This document shows positions 62,972 through 64,000 of a stretch of DNA of 64,000 bases, in pieces (position 1 is the first letter of the stretch; each line of letters opens with the position of its first letter). Position numbers and translations under genes: made by a program. This DNA comes from Paenibacillus spiritus (GTDB taxonomy: Bacteria; Bacillota; Bacilli; Paenibacillales; Paenibacillaceae): NCBI RefSeq assembly GCF_008710135.1, contig NZ_VYKK01000028.1:62001-126000 (forward strand). Direction: 5' to 3'. The notes under the pieces are model-generated. The model had not been told where the DNA came from. It saw nothing but the letters and a program-made list of their open reading frames with translations, and ran no database searches.

Positions 62972-64000
62972 TCACCCTTTGCGACGAAAATAATCAACGA
63001 TATATCGGGCCGGAGCTTCGGCTTCGCGAACCAGCGCAGCGATTCGTTCCTCACGCTCCACCAGCCACTCCGTTCCGTGTTCCAGCAGCCGGAGCACTTC
63101 TTCACCGAGCAGATCGGCGTCCAGCGACTCCGTGGTTCCGACCGGCTTCACATACAGACGGCTCAGGAAATGGTCGATCTTCGGGTCATATGAAATTCCG
63201 ATAACCGGCACCCGCCGTCCCGCGGCATAGATCAGACTGTGCAGTCTCATGCCGAGCAGAAGACTGCACTCCCCGACTTCCCGCAGCATGGACTGGGGAC
63301 GGTCATCCGGCTCGGCGATGCTGACGCTTCCTCCGCTTGCCATCGGAACTTCCCCGAGACGCTCCATGCAGTACCGGGAAGCCTCAACGTCGGACGGGAC
63401 ATGGAAGGGCAGAAAGCGGATGTGCAGGGGCCGAGACTGACAAGCCTGGCGCAGGCCGTCGGCTATCGCCTCCAGCTCCCGCCGGTCCTTCTCCCAGAAG
63501 CGGACGGAAACGCCGATGCAAGGAATCGCCTCTTCGGACGGGCGAGTGCGGGAAATCTTCCCGCCGTCCTCCTCTCCGGGAAGCTTCAATCCCATGACCG
63601 GATCGGGAACGACCTGGACATCCTCCGCTCTCAGTCCCATCGACAACAGCAGAGCCCGGGACTGCTCGTCCCGCACCGAGATCAGCTTGCAGCGGCGGAA
63701 CACCGAGCGAATCATCGGATAGAACCATTTCCGGTTAACCGGGCCGATGCCCTGGGCATAGACAAAGCTTGGCTTGCCCAGCATCTGGGCCAGCTTAATG
63801 ACGCCCAGATAATACGGGATGCTTTTGGCGCCGGTAACATCCTGAAGGAGACTGCCGCCTCCGCTGATCAGCGCGTCGCTCTCCGCAATCGCCCGGCGCA
63901 CTTCGCCGAGCGACATCCGGGGCACCGCGCGGACGCCATAGGCGGCGGTTGTCCAGGCGGGATCGCCAGAGAGCACAACGGGCACAATCTGCACGCCGAG
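62972..64000 (-). CDS. csaB: Polysaccharide pyruvyltransferase CsaB, N-terminus cut by window edge
   Basis: Adds pyruvate ketals to the secondary cell-wall polymer, creating the ligand for SLH domains. Visible family features are DALISGGGSLLQDVTGAKSI, YAQGIGPVNRKW, VRDEQSRALL, and GMRLHSLIYAA near the C-terminus. The frame is open to the window edge, so the first roughly 30-40 residues are missing; GTG at 63992-63994 is internal. Seven bases separate it from tagA, indicating one operon. Confidence 0.93.
   Translation of the reverse strand, partial: LGVQIVPVVLSGDPAWTTAAYGVRAVPRMSLGEVRRAIAESDALISGGGSLLQDVTGAKSIPYYLGVIKLAQMLGKPSFVYAQGIGPVNRKWFYPMIRSVFRRCKLISVRDEQSRALLLSMGLRAEDVQVVPDPVMGLKLPGEEDGGKISRTRPSEEAIPCIGVSVRFWEKDRRELEAIADGLRQACQSRPLHIRFLPFHVPSDVEASRYCMERLGEVPMASGGSVSIAEPDDRPQSMLREVGECSLLLGMRLHSLIYAAGRRVPVIGISYDPKIDHFLSRLYVKPVGTTESLDADLLGEEVLRLLEHGTEWLVEREERIAALVREAEAPARYIVDYFRRKG

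Noticed and set aside
62965-63105. Longer TagA beginning at 63105
   Set aside because: The extra residues lie over csaB and are unlike TagA; GTG at 62964 has a good ribosome site.
1-64000. CRISPR array, insertion sequence, prophage, rRNA or tRNA genes
   Set aside because: I saw no regularly spaced repeats, transposase or integrase motifs, phage genes, or tRNA/rRNA sequence.

Overview
The window comes from a chromosome of an endospore-forming, flagellated, S-layer-bearing Firmicute, most likely Paenibacillus or a close relative. The reasons are an alpha/beta SASP gene, a DegS/DegU pair, ComF proteins, SLH-domain surface proteins with a CsaB pyruvyltransferase, sigma-D type flagellar promoters, strong GGAGG ribosome sites, and a GC-rich backbone. 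Every gene I can support lies on the minus strand, so transcription runs from high to low coordinates and the long plus-strand ORFs are shadows.

Layout from position 1: argF (cut by the window edge), argD, argB, argJ and argC form an arginine operon (1-5242) with a promoter at 5287-5315. A YitT-family membrane protein, prfB (with its programmed +1 frameshift), secA, hpf and a cold-shock gene follow (5349-11195). A tight 14-gene operon (11438-30973) then encodes nucleotidyltransferases, two LicD-type phosphotransferases, a TagF-like protein, five glycosyltransferases, a methyltransferase, an acetyltransferase, an oxidoreductase, a HAD protein and a phosphoesterase. Its GC content is visibly lower than that of its flanks. 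The flagellar late cluster comes next (31099-42390): fliT, fliS, fliD, flaG, a glycosyltransferase-TPR gene, hag, csrA, fliW, yviE, flgL, flgK, flgN, flgM, yvyF. Then come comFC and comFA, a small GT-like gene, degU and degS (42526-47969). The last third is a cell-surface block: a phosphodiester-glycosidase protein, metK, a SASP, a small secreted protein, an N-terminal SLH protein (probably the S-layer protein), a small helical protein, a C-terminal SLH protein, then tagO, tagA and csaB (cut by the right edge) for secondary cell-wall polymer synthesis.

The backbone follows the order I recall from Bacillus subtilis (tagO, degS-degU, comF, yvyF, flgM to hag, flaG, fliD-fliS-fliT, hpf, secA, prfB). 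Against that order the 14-gene operon is an insertion between fliT and hpf, and the GT-TPR gene is an insertion between hag and flaG. That GT gene has a near-consensus sigma-D promoter of its own.

The most interesting content is the 14-gene operon. It has no membrane protein, flippase, polymerase or lipid-carrier priming enzyme. It pairs two CDP-alcohol-type cytidylyltransferases with LicD-like and TagF-like transferases. Six of its proteins, from at least three unrelated enzyme classes, end in the same kind of GAG-motif Rossmann module. My inference is cytoplasmic assembly of a phospho-substituted glycan, most plausibly on flagellin, which is bound by the FliS chaperone encoded next door. 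Function and substrate are not proven by sequence.
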